From NCBI RefSeq assembly GCF_019697375.1, contig NZ_JAHCDI010000004.1, forward strand, positions 2,033,324 through 2,097,323: DNA of 64,000 nt. The letters run 5' to 3'. The notes beneath the pieces were generated by a model that ran no database searches, was not told where the DNA came from, and saw only the letters and a program-made list of their open reading frames with translations. The position numbers were made by a program, and so were the translations under genes. Shown in pieces: positions 35,907 to 44,199 of this stretch (the stretch's first letter is position 1; each line of letters opens with the position of its first letter). Source of the stretch: Micromonospora tarapacensis (GTDB taxonomy: Bacteria > Actinomycetota > Actinomycetes > Mycobacteriales > Micromonosporaceae).

Positions 35907-35935
35907 AGTCTGGCTCCCTGGCCGACAAATGTCAA
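35907..35935 (-). promoter_or_regulatory. Candidate promoter of the oligopeptide operon
   Basis: On the minus strand TTGACA (35935-35930), a 17-base spacer and CAGACT (35912-35907) resemble a housekeeping promoter 46-74 bp before dppA. The 293-bp gap to the M23 gene stop contains no recognisable coding sequence. Confidence 0.5.
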
Positions 35936-36154
35936 CACAAACCGTCGCAAATTGCCCGTCTTGCCGGGCTCCGACCTCCCCTTCTCGCCCCACGCTAACC
36001 GCAAACCCGCCGGTCGGCAGACCGCGGACCTCGCAGGCACCCGCGATCGCCGCCGTTCTGTGACCTGTCCGTTGTGCCCTCGACTTTTCCGTCGACCGTC
36101 GACGTGTCCCTCGGGGCGTCGACCTTTTGTGAACGGCATCACCCGGGCGGCGCG

Positions 36155-36787
36155 TTATGGGCAGTTGTTGCTGGTCAGCCGCGCCGTGTACTCGACTTCG
36201 TCGGTGGTGATGCCCGACGGGGCACCGTCGAACCAGGTCTCCACCTTCTGCAAGCCCCGGCGTTGTTCGTAGTGCAGGTGCGGGGCGCCGGAGTTGCCGC
36301 TGCTGCCGATCCGGCCGATCTGTTCGCCCTGGGCGACCCGCTGGCCTTCCGCCACCAGCGGTGGTTCCAGCAGGTGCAGGTACTGCGTCTCCCACCGGCC
36401 GCCGTGGTCGATCTTCACCCAGTAGCCGCCGCCCCGGCCTCGGGGACCGTCCGGGTTCTCCGGGGTGCGTGCGCCCAACGACCCGTTGATCCCGGCCACG
36501 GTGACCGTGCCGTCGTAGGAGGCGAGCACCGGCTGCCCCCACGGGTCGCCCTGCAGCGGGAAGAAGTCCACGTCAAAGTCGCCGTGACCGGGGTAGGTGC
36601 CGACCTGCCAGGTCTCACCGCAGGCGACCGGCAGCTGGAACAGCGGGCGCGGACCGGGCGGGCGGAGCACCACGACGGCCGCCACCGCCAGGGCGGTCAC
36701 GACAGCGAGGCTGAGCACGATCCGCAGGCCGTTGCGGCGGGCGCGGCGGTGGGAGCGGGGGTGGCCGGTCGTCACCGTCCAGAGCAT
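36155..36787 (-). CDS. Membrane-anchored or secreted M23 metallopeptidase-like protein
   Basis: The 210-residue protein has a basic N-terminus, one membrane segment (LRIVLSLAVVTALAVAAVVVL), then an M23/LytM domain with the zinc ligands in YPGHGDFDVDFF and the HxH motif in GAPHLHYEQRR. M23 enzymes cut peptidoglycan cross-links. The first zinc motif (HxxxD) and GSSGNSGAPHLH are well kept, so activity is possible. A GTG five codons downstream is an alternative start. It is a single gene between the peptide operon and a universal stress protein gene. Confidence 0.82.
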   Translation of the reverse strand: MLWTVTTGHPRSHRRARRNGLRIVLSLAVVTALAVAAVVVLRPPGPRPLFQLPVACGETWQVGTYPGHGDFDVDFFPLQGDPWGQPVLASYDGTVTVAGINGSLGARTPENPDGPRGRGGGYWVKIDHGGRWETQYLHLLEPPLVAEGQRVAQGEQIGRIGSSGNSGAPHLHYEQRRGLQKVETWFDGAPSGITTDEVEYTARLTSNNCP

Positions 36788-36879
36788 GGCAGATGCCGGC
36801 AAGCCGCCGGCCCGCGGGCGCGGGCACCCGACGGGGCGCCCGCGCCAGCCGGCCCTGGCACGCCGGTCGCCGGTTCCGG

Positions 36880-37344
36880 TCAGACCGGCAGCGCCGGCGC
36901 GGCGTTCGCGGCGGTGGCGGGAGCCGGCACCGGGATCACCACCACCGGGCAGGTCGCCTTGCGTACGCATTCCTCGCTGACGGAGCCGAGCACGGTGTGC
37001 CGCAGCCGGCCGTGCCCGTGACTGCCGAGCACCAGCAGGTCGGCGCCACGGGCCGCGGCGGAGAGCACGTCGGCCGGCCGGCCTTCGACGACCTGCGCGG
37101 CGACCGGCGCCGCGGAACCGTCCCGGTTGACCACGGCGATCTCCCGGGCCAGCAGGGCGGTGGCCCGCTCCTCCTCCTCGATCGGGTTCGGCGCGACCAT
37201 GGACCCGCCTTCCAGGCCGTCCCACCGCCAGGCGGTGACCGCCTGCACGGTGCCGTTCCGTTCGGCTGCCTCGCGGGCCGCCCACCCCAGCGCTCGCCGC
37301 CCACCTTCCGAGCCGTCAACGCCTACGACGATCAGATAGGTCAT
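36880..37344 (-). CDS. Universal stress protein (UspA family)
   Basis: The 154-residue protein carries one Usp domain: YLIVVGVDGSEGGRRALGWA at the start and the ATP-binding motif GSHGHGRLRHTVLGSVSEE near the end (G-x2-G-x9-G-S). It then has CPVVVIPVP and a short Ala/Pro tail. The ATG at 37344 gives the standard Usp start. ATP-binding Usp proteins of actinobacteria are often induced by oxygen limitation or dormancy. No regulatory motif is evident upstream. Confidence 0.92.
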   Translation of the reverse strand: MTYLIVVGVDGSEGGRRALGWAAREAAERNGTVQAVTAWRWDGLEGGSMVAPNPIEEEERATALLAREIAVVNRDGSAAPVAAQVVEGRPADVLSAAARGADLLVLGSHGHGRLRHTVLGSVSEECVRKATCPVVVIPVPAPATAANAAPALPV

Positions 37345-37556
37345 CGTCCTCACTCCCTTCGTCCTGCCCTCCAGTGCAGCGGCTCGGGCGGGGCCGTACC
37401 AGCGGCCGAGGTCTCCTTCCGCAGGGCCGGACGGTCCGGTCGGAGCGGGACTTCCGACCTGGCCGGTTCGGGCTCCCGGACCAGGCGGGCGCGGTCGGAC
37501 TCCCCCGCGCCCCCAAGACTCAAACCGTCCACGAGCGCGGGCGACGATCCCGCGTG

Positions 37557-37625
37557 GATCATGCAGTTGTGGCACCTAACAAAGTGGTGCATTCAACATG
37601 TTTCCGGCGCCACAACTGCATGATC
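37557..37625. repeat. Long perfect inverted repeat downstream of the dehydrogenase gene
   Basis: GATCATGCAGTTGTGGC (37557-37573) and its exact reverse complement (37609-37625) flank a 35-base spacer. The element starts 9 bp after the dehydrogenase stop. Inside its left edge ACCTAACA pairs with TGTTAGGT at 37633-37640, overlapping the end of the gene. It could be a terminator, but the length and AT-richer composition suggest a palindromic mobile repeat. The rest of the gap 37345-37556 shows no gene. Confidence 0.7.
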
Positions 37626-37634
37626 GACGAGGTG

Positions 37635-38621
37635 TTAGGTGATGAGGAGTTTGCGGCCTTTGCCGGATCGGAACTGGGTCATGGCGTCGGCGTAGGACTC
37701 CAGGGGGAAGCGGTGGCTGATGAAGACCTGTGGGTCGAGGACGCCGGCCGTGAACAACTCGGCGGCGCGTTCGAAGCTGTGCAGGACGGCCATGGAGCCG
37801 GTGACGGTGATCTCCTTGTTGTAGATGCGGTAGGGCTCGACGGGGACTCGGGTGGCGTATTCGGAGACGCCGAACTGGAGGAACGTGCCGGCGGGGGCGA
37901 CCCGGGTCAGGCCGTCGGCGATGGCCGCCTGCACACCGGTGCAGTCGATGACCACGTCCCAGCCGCGCGGGCGGTCCAGCTCCTCGGCGCTGGCGGCGCT
38001 CGCGGAGCAGCCCAACCGCACCGCCGTGGCGAGGCGGTCGGGGTTCAGGTCGACCACGCTGACCGTGGCGGCGCCGCAGCGTTTGGCCAGCTCCAGCATC
38101 ATCAGGCCCATGGTGCCGGCGCCGTAGATGAGGTAGTGGTCGGCCAGGCGGCGGGGCAGCACGTCGAAGCCGCGTACGGCGCAGGACAGCGGTTCGATGA
38201 GCGCGGCGTCGGCCGGGGCCACGCCGGACGGCAGCACCACGCAGTTGCGGACCGGGGCCAGGGCGTACTCGGCGGCTCCGCCGGAGACGGTGACCCCGAT
38301 GGCGTTCCACCGCTCGCAGAGGTTGCCCCGGGCCCGCCGGCACTGGTAGCACTCGCCGCAGTGCAGCGACGGGTCGACGGCGACCGACTCACCCACCCGC
38401 ACCTCGGTGACGTCCCGCCCGGTGGCCACCACCGTGCCGGCGAACTCGTGACCGGGCACGATCGGGTACGCGGGCGCGAACTCGCCGTCCATGATGTGCA
38501 GGTCGGTGCCGCAGATCCCGCAACCGGCGACCTCGACGAGCACGTCCCGGGGCCCGGGCGTGGGGTCCGGCACGGACTCGACGCTGATCTGGCCCGGCGT
38601 GACGATGACTGCTGCCTTCAC
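37635..38621 (-). CDS. Zinc-dependent medium-chain alcohol/polyol dehydrogenase
   Basis: The 328-residue enzyme has the catalytic zinc site (GCGICGTDLH, PGHEFAGTVV), the four-Cys structural zinc lobe CGECYQCRRARGNLCE and the NAD-binding motif IYGAGTMGLMMLELAKRCGA, followed by SVVDLNPDR, which favours NAD. It is the last gene of the polyol-type importer operon; its GTG overlaps the permease stop as GTGA. Oxidation of the imported sugar alcohol (sorbitol, arabinitol, xylitol or similar) is inferred; the substrate is not readable. Confidence 0.9.
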   Translation of the reverse strand: MKAAVIVTPGQISVESVPDPTPGPRDVLVEVAGCGICGTDLHIMDGEFAPAYPIVPGHEFAGTVVATGRDVTEVRVGESVAVDPSLHCGECYQCRRARGNLCERWNAIGVTVSGGAAEYALAPVRNCVVLPSGVAPADAALIEPLSCAVRGFDVLPRRLADHYLIYGAGTMGLMMLELAKRCGAATVSVVDLNPDRLATAVRLGCSASAASAEELDRPRGWDVVIDCTGVQAAIADGLTRVAPAGTFLQFGVSEYATRVPVEPYRIYNKEITVTGSMAVLHSFERAAELFTAGVLDPQVFISHRFPLESYADAMTQFRSGKGRKLLIT

Positions 38622-39460
38622 TTGACCGCCCCCATGGAGAGTCCTCGGACGAGTTGTTTCTGGGCGATCCAGCCGGCCAGCACGACCGGCAGCGACACGA
38701 TCGTCGCCGCCGCGCAGAGCCGGGCCAGGAAAAGCCCTTCGGAGGTGATGAAACCGACCAGGAAGATCGGCGAGGTGCCGGCCCGGGTGGCGGTCAGGTT
38801 GACCGCGAAGAAGAACTCGTTCCAGCTGAAGATGAAACAGATCAGCGCCGTGGCGGCCAGGCCGGGCGCGACGATCGGCAGCAGGATCCGCCGGATCGTG
38901 ACCAGCAGGCTGGCGCCGTCCATCGCCGCCGCCTCGATCAGCGCGGCCGGCACCTCCAGCAGGAACGAACGCATCATCCAGACCGCCAGCGGCAGGTTCA
39001 TGGCCGTGTAGAGCACCACCAGGGTCCAGACGTTGTCCAGCATGCCGAGGTCCTGGACCAGCAGGTAGATCGGCAACAGCGCGGCGACCACCGGCAGCAT
39101 CTTCGTGCTGATGAAGAAGAACAGCACGTCGCGCCAGCGCTCGACCGGCCGGATCGACAGCGCGTACGCCGCCGGAGTGGCCAGCAGCAGCACCAGCAGG
39201 GTCGACATGACGCTGGCCATCACCGAGTTGAGCAGGTACGGGGTGATGTCCCGGTCGAAGACCTGCCGGTAGCCGTCGAGCACCGGGGTGAAGAACCAGG
39301 ACGGCGGGTTGCTGGCCGCGTCGACCTCCCGCTTGAAGCCGGTGAGCACCATCCATGCCACCGGCAGGAAGAACAGCAGCCCGGCGAGCCAGGCCAGCAC
39401 GGTCCAGATCGCCCCGGTGCGGCCCGCGCCGCGCCGGGCCGGGTTCGTGGTACGCGTCAT
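38618..39460 (-). CDS. Polyol/sugar ABC importer permease, CUT1 (SmoG/MalG-like)
   Basis: The 280-residue permease has six membrane segments (AIWTVLAWLAGLLFFLPVAW first), the substring TGFKREVDA and the EAA loop AALIEAAAMDGASLLVTIRRILLP shifted by the family pattern. The C-terminus AQKQLVRGLSMGAVK is typical of mannitol/sorbitol-type systems. Its ATG overlaps the upstream permease stop by 4 bases. Confidence 0.9.
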   Translation of the reverse strand: MTRTTNPARRGAGRTGAIWTVLAWLAGLLFFLPVAWMVLTGFKREVDAASNPPSWFFTPVLDGYRQVFDRDITPYLLNSVMASVMSTLLVLLLATPAAYALSIRPVERWRDVLFFFISTKMLPVVAALLPIYLLVQDLGMLDNVWTLVVLYTAMNLPLAVWMMRSFLLEVPAALIEAAAMDGASLLVTIRRILLPIVAPGLAATALICFIFSWNEFFFAVNLTATRAGTSPIFLVGFITSEGLFLARLCAAATIVSLPVVLAGWIAQKQLVRGLSMGAVK

Positions 39461-40389
39461 TTCGCGTCCTCCATCCGGAACAGGCTGGAGATCACCCGCA
39501 GCGCGAAGGTGGCGACGACGATGGTGCCGATCACCACCACGACGCCGGCCGCCGCGGCCTCGCCGTACTCGAACTTGCGGAAGGTGGTCAGGTAGATCTC
39601 GTACGGCAGGTTGGTGGTGGCGCGGCCCGGGCCGCCCTGGGTGATGGTGAAGACCGCGTCGAAGGTCTGCACCAGGTAGATGGAACCGAGCAGGGCGCCC
39701 AGTTCCAGGTAGGGCCGCAGGTAGGGCAGGGTGACCCGGGTGAAGGTCTGCCACGGGCCGGCGCCGTCGACCCGGGCCGCCTCCAGGGTCTCCAGGGACT
39801 GCCCCTGCAATCCGGCCAGGATGATCAGCATCATGAACGGGGTCCACTGCCAGACCAGGGCGGCGACCACGGAGACCATCGGGTACTGCGAGACCCAGTC
39901 CGTGCTGCCGCCGACGATGCCGTTGATCAGGCCGTACGACGGGTTGTAGATGGCGTGCTTCCACAGCAGCGCCGCCGCCATGGGCATCACCAGGAACGGG
40001 GTGATGAGCATGGTGCGCACGATGCCGCGGCCGGGAAACCTGCGGTCGAGCAGGATGGCCAGGCCGAGTCCGAGCAGCACGGACGCGATCACCGACGAGG
40101 CGGTGAGCACGACCGTGTTGACCAGAGCGGCGCGCAGCCGGTCGTCGCTGAGCACCTGAGCGTAGTTGGCCAGCCCGATGAACTCGCGGCTGCCGGGGCG
40201 CAGCGCGTTCCAGCTCTGGGTGGACAGGTACACGGTGAACAGGAACGGCAGTTGGGTCACCACGATGGCGAAGACCAGGGCCGGCAGCAGCGGTGCGCGC
40301 CGGGCCCAGCGTTGCGTGCGGTCCGGCCGGGTGGGGCGGACGGTGGGACGCGGTACCGCGTCCGCACCGGTGGTGCTGGTGGTGGTCAT
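39457..40389 (-). CDS. Polyol/sugar ABC importer permease, CUT1 (SmoF/MalF-like)
   Basis: The 310-residue permease has an Arg/Pro-rich N-terminus, then LLPALVFAIVVTQLPFLFTV and five more membrane segments. Its EAA loop is LEAARVDGAGPWQTFTRVTLP. The sequence NALRPGSREFIGLANYAQVL is characteristic of the SmoF/MtlF group. A hairpin lies in the 55-bp gap after the binding-protein gene. Confidence 0.9.
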   Translation of the reverse strand: MTTTSTTGADAVPRPTVRPTRPDRTQRWARRAPLLPALVFAIVVTQLPFLFTVYLSTQSWNALRPGSREFIGLANYAQVLSDDRLRAALVNTVVLTASSVIASVLLGLGLAILLDRRFPGRGIVRTMLITPFLVMPMAAALLWKHAIYNPSYGLINGIVGGSTDWVSQYPMVSVVAALVWQWTPFMMLIILAGLQGQSLETLEAARVDGAGPWQTFTRVTLPYLRPYLELGALLGSIYLVQTFDAVFTITQGGPGRATTNLPYEIYLTTFRKFEYGEAAAAGVVVVIGTIVVATFALRVISSLFRMEDAK

Positions 40390-40409
40390 CGATTCACCTC
40401 GGGGCAGGG

Positions 40410-40437
40410 CCGGGGCCGGCCGGTCGACCGGCCCCGG
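40410..40437 (-). terminator. Intercistronic hairpin after the polyol-binding protein gene
   Basis: CCGGGGCCGG and CCGGCCCCGG form a 10-bp stem with an 8-base loop between the binding-protein stop and the first permease start. It mirrors the hairpin after chvE and probably lowers read-through into the permeases. Confidence 0.55.
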
Positions 40438-40444
40438 TGCGCGG

Positions 40445-41806
40445 CTACCGGTGGTTGCTGGCGACTTCCTCGGCCAGCCGCTGGCCGTCGGCGAGCGCCT
40501 GTTCGACGGTGGTCTGGCCGGCGATCGCCGCCGACACCTCCTGGGACACCTTCGTGCCGAGGTCGGCGAACTCGGGGATGCCGACGAACTGCACGCCGAG
40601 GGCGGGGCGCGGCTGCACCCCGGGGCTGACCGGGTCGGCCTCCTGGATGGACCTCAGTGTGATGTCGGCGAAGGCGGCGGCGGAGTCCCGGTACTCGGCG
40701 ATCTCGTAGGTCGACTGGCGCTTGCCGGCCGGCACCCGGGACCAGCCGAGCGAGGAGCCGATCAGCTGCTCGTACTCCTTGCCGGTCGCCCAGGAGATGA
40801 ACTTCCAGGCCGCATCGGCGTTCTGGGTGGTCTTCGGCATCGCCAGCGCCCAGGCCCAGAGCCAGCCCGACGACTCGGTCCTGTCGACCGGCGCGTACGC
40901 GTAGCCGACCTTGCCCGCGACCGTGCTGGAGTCGGGGTCCTCCAGGGTGCCCGCGGCGGAGGTGGCGTCGTACCACATGGCGGCCTTGCCCTGGCCGAAG
41001 GTGTTCAGGCACTCGGTGAAGCCGGCCTGCGGCGCGCCCGGTTGGCCGTGTTCCCGCAGCAGGTCGACGTAGAATTTTGTCGCCTCGGTGAACTCGGGTG
41101 CGTTCACCTTCGGCGTCCAGTCCTGCTCGAACCAGGTCCCGCCGAAGGTGTTGACCACCGTGGTCAGCGGCGCGAACAGCTCGCCCCAGCCGGGCAGGCC
41201 GCGCAGGCAGATCCCGGAGACACCGGCGCTGTCGTCGTCGAGCTGCGCGGCGAACTGGGCCACCTGCTGCCAGGTCGGCCGTTCCGGCATGCTCAGGCCC
41301 TTGGCCGCGAAGAGTTCCTTGTTGTACATCAGGAACGACGACTCGCCGTAGAACGGCGCGGCGTAGAGCTTGCCGTCGGCGCCGGAGAGCGAGGCGACCA
41401 TCGGTTCGAGCAGGTCACCCTTGTCGTACCCGGTGTCGGCGTCGGCGTACGAGCTGAGTTCGTGCAACCAGTCGTTCTGCGCCCAGATCGGCGCCTCGTA
41501 CGCGCCGATGGTCGCCACGTCGTACTGGCCGCCCTGGGTGGCGACGTCCTGGGTGACCCGGTCGCGCAGCTCGTTCTCCGGCAGGATCGTGAAGCGCACC
41601 TCGATCCCGGTGTCCTTGGTGAAGTTGTCGGCGGTGACCTTGGCCAGGTCCTCCATCTGCGGGTTGCCGACCATGAGCACGGTGATGGCCGTGCCGTCGT
41701 CGGACGAGCCGCCGCCGGCCCCGGAGCAGGCGGTCGAGACCAGTCCGACCGCGAGGGCGACGGCCAGCGTGCCGCGCCATCGGTGCGGAGATCGTGTTCT
41801 GGGCAC
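40445..41806 (-). CDS. Polyol/sugar-binding lipoprotein, CUT1 family 1 (SmoE-like)
   Basis: The 453-residue lipoprotein has signal peptide LAVALAVGLVSTAC with the lipidated Cys. It has the family 1 binding fold with ITVLMVGNPQMEDLAKVTAD and YDVATIGAYEAPIWAQNDWL, which is characteristic of sorbitol/mannitol-binding proteins, and MWYDATSAAGTLEDPD. It delivers a polyol or sugar to the downstream permeases. The GTG start has GGAGG upstream. It lies 57 bp after the DeoR gene in the same operon. Confidence 0.9.
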   Translation of the reverse strand: MPRTRSPHRWRGTLAVALAVGLVSTACSGAGGGSSDDGTAITVLMVGNPQMEDLAKVTADNFTKDTGIEVRFTILPENELRDRVTQDVATQGGQYDVATIGAYEAPIWAQNDWLHELSSYADADTGYDKGDLLEPMVASLSGADGKLYAAPFYGESSFLMYNKELFAAKGLSMPERPTWQQVAQFAAQLDDDSAGVSGICLRGLPGWGELFAPLTTVVNTFGGTWFEQDWTPKVNAPEFTEATKFYVDLLREHGQPGAPQAGFTECLNTFGQGKAAMWYDATSAAGTLEDPDSSTVAGKVGYAYAPVDRTESSGWLWAWALAMPKTTQNADAAWKFISWATGKEYEQLIGSSLGWSRVPAGKRQSTYEIAEYRDSAAAFADITLRSIQEADPVSPGVQPRPALGVQFVGIPEFADLGTKVSQEVSAAIAGQTTVEQALADGQRLAEEVASNHR

Positions 41807-41863
41807 AGCGAACCTCCAGTGGTGGTGAGGTGGTGGGTGAAAGGGATGGCCGGCCGGCGGCGC

Positions 41864-42625
41864 TCAGACGCGCAGCACCACCGGACCGAGCAGTGAGTAG
41901 CGGTGCGCCTCGGACGCCGGCAGCGCGGTGTCCGTGACGATGGTGTCGACGTCCGCGACGTCGGCGAAACGGCAGAAACTGTGCCCGCCGAACTTGGTGT
42001 GCACCCCGGCGAACACCACCCGCCGGGACACCGCCATCACCTGGGACTTGACCGCCGCAACGGCGGGGTCGGGCGTGGTCAGCCCGTGTTTGCGGGAGAT
42101 GCCGTTGGCGCCGACGTAGGCCAGGTCGATGACGAAGCCGGCGAGCATCCGGGTAGCCCAGTGGTCGACGGTGGCCAGGGTGCGTCCGCGGACCCGGCCG
42201 CCGAGCAGCAGCACGGTGATGCTCGGGTACGCGGCCAGCGCCGCCGCGGTGTGCAGCGAGGCGGTCACCACGGTCAACGGCCGGTGGGTGGGCAGTGCCT
42301 CGGCGATCAGTTGCGGGGTGTAGCCCTCGTCGACGAAGACCGACTCCGCGTCGACGAGGTGCTCCACCGCCGCCGTGGCGATCCGCCGCTTCTCCACGAC
42401 CATCCGGGTGGCCCGGGTCTCCAGGGTCGTCTCGAACCGGGCGGTCTCCACCGGGTACGCGCCGCCGTGGGTCCGCCGGACCAGTCCCTGCTGAGCGAGC
42501 AGGCTCAGGTCGCGGCGCACCGTCTCGGGTGCGACGCCCAGGTCGGCGGCGAGCTTGCGGACGTCGACGTCACCCTGGCGGCGAGCCAACGTGAGGATGT
42601 GATGTCGTCGCTGTGTTGCGTCCAC
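41864..42625 (-). CDS. DeoR-family transcriptional regulator
   Basis: The 253-residue protein has the DeoR helix-turn-helix (RRHHILTLARRQGDVDVRKL, then GVAPETVRRDLSLL) and the sugar-phosphate-binding DeoRC domain (VFVDEGYTPQLIAEAL, LTVVTASL, IDLAYVGANGISRKHGLTT, HSFCRFADVADVDTIVTD). Members sense phosphorylated sugars or polyols. The GTG at 42625 has GGGAGGT upstream. As the first gene of the importer operon it probably represses its own promoter. No sugar kinase is encoded in the operon. Confidence 0.92.
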   Translation of the reverse strand: MDATQRRHHILTLARRQGDVDVRKLAADLGVAPETVRRDLSLLAQQGLVRRTHGGAYPVETARFETTLETRATRMVVEKRRIATAAVEHLVDAESVFVDEGYTPQLIAEALPTHRPLTVVTASLHTAAALAAYPSITVLLLGGRVRGRTLATVDHWATRMLAGFVIDLAYVGANGISRKHGLTTPDPAVAAVKSQVMAVSRRVVFAGVHTKFGGHSFCRFADVADVDTIVTDTALPASEAHRYSLLGPVVLRV

Positions 42626-42657
42626 TTTGCACCTCCCGTCGGCTCGTGTGTTTTTTT

Positions 42658-42671
42658 GTAACACCGTTAAC
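42658..42671 (-). promoter_or_regulatory. Inverted repeat in the DeoR operon promoter
   Basis: The TAAC-N3-GTTA repeat (within CGTTAACGGTGTTAC on the minus strand) lies about 35 bp before the DeoR start, beside a run of seven As. It is a candidate DeoR operator. The rest of the gap to 42843 shows no gene. Confidence 0.4.
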
Positions 42672-42843
42672 GAGGGGTGACCGCGGTCACATGGGCGTCA
42701 ATCTGGTGGATTTGCTGACCGGGTTTCCCGGCCGAACGGGCAGCCCGGAACGGGCACTAGCCACAACATTCGCAATTCGCGTGCCCGTTTGCGGGCAGCG
42801 CCCGCCCGATCGGGATCCGAACTGCCCGGTCGGGCACCCCCGG

Positions 42844-43599
42844 TCATCGGGGTGCGGGCCCGTTGTCGACCAGCCGAAAGCGGGTGGTCAGCGACGCGTC
42901 ACCCAACTCCTCGAGGATCAGGCCGCGGGTCGGCGAGTTCTGCAGATAGGCCCAGTGGTTACTGATCGCGTACGTCGCCTCGCCGTCCCACTGCCCGTCG
43001 CGGGCGACCGAGAACTGCTGCCTCGGTTCGTCCGGCGCGCAGCCGGCCGCGACGACCCGCAGTGGCTCGCTGGCCGCCGAGCGCACCTCCCAGCAGACGT
43101 CGGTCGCCTCGGCGCCCTGCTCGGCGGCACGGATCAGGTAACCGTCGGGCCCCTGGGGCACGAACACGAACAGCTGGCGACCCTCGTCGCCGTCGACCTC
43201 GGCGAGCCGACCGTCGGCGAGCAGCGACAGCCCGGCGGCCCGGGCGACCGCCCGCACGATGGTGACCTGGCGCTGCCCGGACAGCAGCGGATCGGCAGCG
43301 GCACCGGGTGAACCCGACGTCTCCCCCGGAACCGGACTGGACAACGCGGTGGCCGGCGGCGGTGTCGGGCCGGCCGGTCCGACGGGCACGCCGTCCGGCG
43401 CACCGGCGAGACGGACCAGGACGGCACCGGCGCCGAGCACGCCGACGAGCACGGCGCCGAGCCCGACGGAAGCGGCCCGCCGGCGACGACGGCGGGCGTC
43501 GCCACGCCGCCGGACATCGGCGGCGGCCGGGACCCGGCCCTGCCCGCCGTGCCGGGCCAATGCCCGCAGGGCCTCGTCGAGATGCGGCTCAGACCCCAT
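42844..43599 (-). CDS. Single-pass membrane protein paired with a SigE-family sigma factor (putative anti-sigma)
   Basis: The 251-residue protein has a short basic cytoplasmic part (residues 1-43), one membrane segment (ASVGLGAVLVGVLGAGAVLV), a Pro/Ser-rich linker, and an extracellular domain of about 140 residues. This domain (VTIVRAVARAAGLSLLADGRLAEVDGD onward to RLVDNGPAPR) is shared with the lipoprotein at 44200-44832. The gene overlaps the sigma factor stop by 11 bases. The topology suits an anti-sigma or sensor, but the cytoplasmic part lacks a recognisable zinc-binding anti-sigma motif. Function is inferred from context only. Confidence 0.7.
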   Translation of the reverse strand: MGSEPHLDEALRALARHGGQGRVPAAADVRRRGDARRRRRRAASVGLGAVLVGVLGAGAVLVRLAGAPDGVPVGPAGPTPPPATALSSPVPGETSGSPGAAADPLLSGQRQVTIVRAVARAAGLSLLADGRLAEVDGDEGRQLFVFVPQGPDGYLIRAAEQGAEATDVCWEVRSAASEPLRVVAAGCAPDEPRQQFSVARDGQWDGEATYAISNHWAYLQNSPTRGLILEELGDASLTTRFRLVDNGPAPR

Positions 43600-44104
43600 G
43601 GCTGCTCCCCCCGCCGGTCGTCTGGTAGTCGTCGTCGGTCAGGTACGCGGCGAGCGCCCGGCGTCCCCGGGCGAGCCGGGTCTTGACGGTGTTCGGGTTG
43701 GCACCGACCTCCACCGCGATCTCGGTCACGCTGAGGCCGACCAGGTGGTGCAGTACGACGGCCCGGCGCTGCTCGGCGGGAATACGGCGCAGCGCGGACA
43801 CGACCGCCACGTGGTCGACCGTCGCCGCCTCGACGTGCTGCCCGGCGATCTCCCGCCGGTGTGCCCGGAGCCGGTTCACCGCCTTACGCCACGCGCTCAC
43901 CGCGATGCGGTACGCCACGCTGCGCACCCACGCCTCCGGGCTGTCGCACTCCCGGACCGACGCCCAGCGGTCCCAGGCCCTGGCGTACGCCTCGGCCACC
44001 GCGTCCTCGGCCTCGGCCCGGCTGCCGATCATCGCGGCCAGGTGTCCCAGCACGCGCTGGGCCGACGCCGAGTAGAAGGCGTCGAACTCCTCAGCGTCAC
44101 GCAT
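43589..44104 (-). CDS. SigE-family ECF RNA polymerase sigma factor
   Basis: The 171-residue sigma factor has region 2 (EFDAFYSASAQRVLGHLAAM, EAEDAVAEAYARAWDRW, PEAWVRSVAYRIA) and region 4 (LRRIPAEQRRAVVLHHLVGL, then IAVEVGANPNTVKTRLARGR). It directs RNA polymerase to a small stress regulon. It lies between two genes for paralogous surface proteins and overlaps the downstream one, so the three genes form a likely signalling unit. The 95-bp gap upstream may hold an internal promoter. Confidence 0.9.
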   Translation of the reverse strand: MRDAEEFDAFYSASAQRVLGHLAAMIGSRAEAEDAVAEAYARAWDRWASVRECDSPEAWVRSVAYRIAVSAWRKAVNRLRAHRREIAGQHVEAATVDHVAVVSALRRIPAEQRRAVVLHHLVGLSVTEIAVEVGANPNTVKTRLARGRRALAAYLTDDDYQTTGGGSSHGV

Positions 44105-44199
44105 CGCTCACGTTTCCCACCCGAACTGGTCGCACCTGTCGCACAGTCGCTTGACGGACGGCCGGGCTGGACGGCCCGGCCGGGCACGCCGCCGGCGGC

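Noticed and set aside
34326..36542. 738-codon frame as a longer peptide-binding protein
   Set aside because: The upstream part runs antisense-like through the M23 gene and promoter region; the ATG at 35861 with GGGGGAGGA and a proper lipoprotein signal is the start.
37557..37625. CRISPR repeat unit
   Set aside because: Only one palindrome is present, with no regularly spaced direct repeats and no cas genes.
42680..42843. Repeated ACGGGCA-type words upstream of the DeoR gene as a regulatory array
   Set aside because: Spacing is irregular and the words are short in GC-rich sequence; chance is sufficient.
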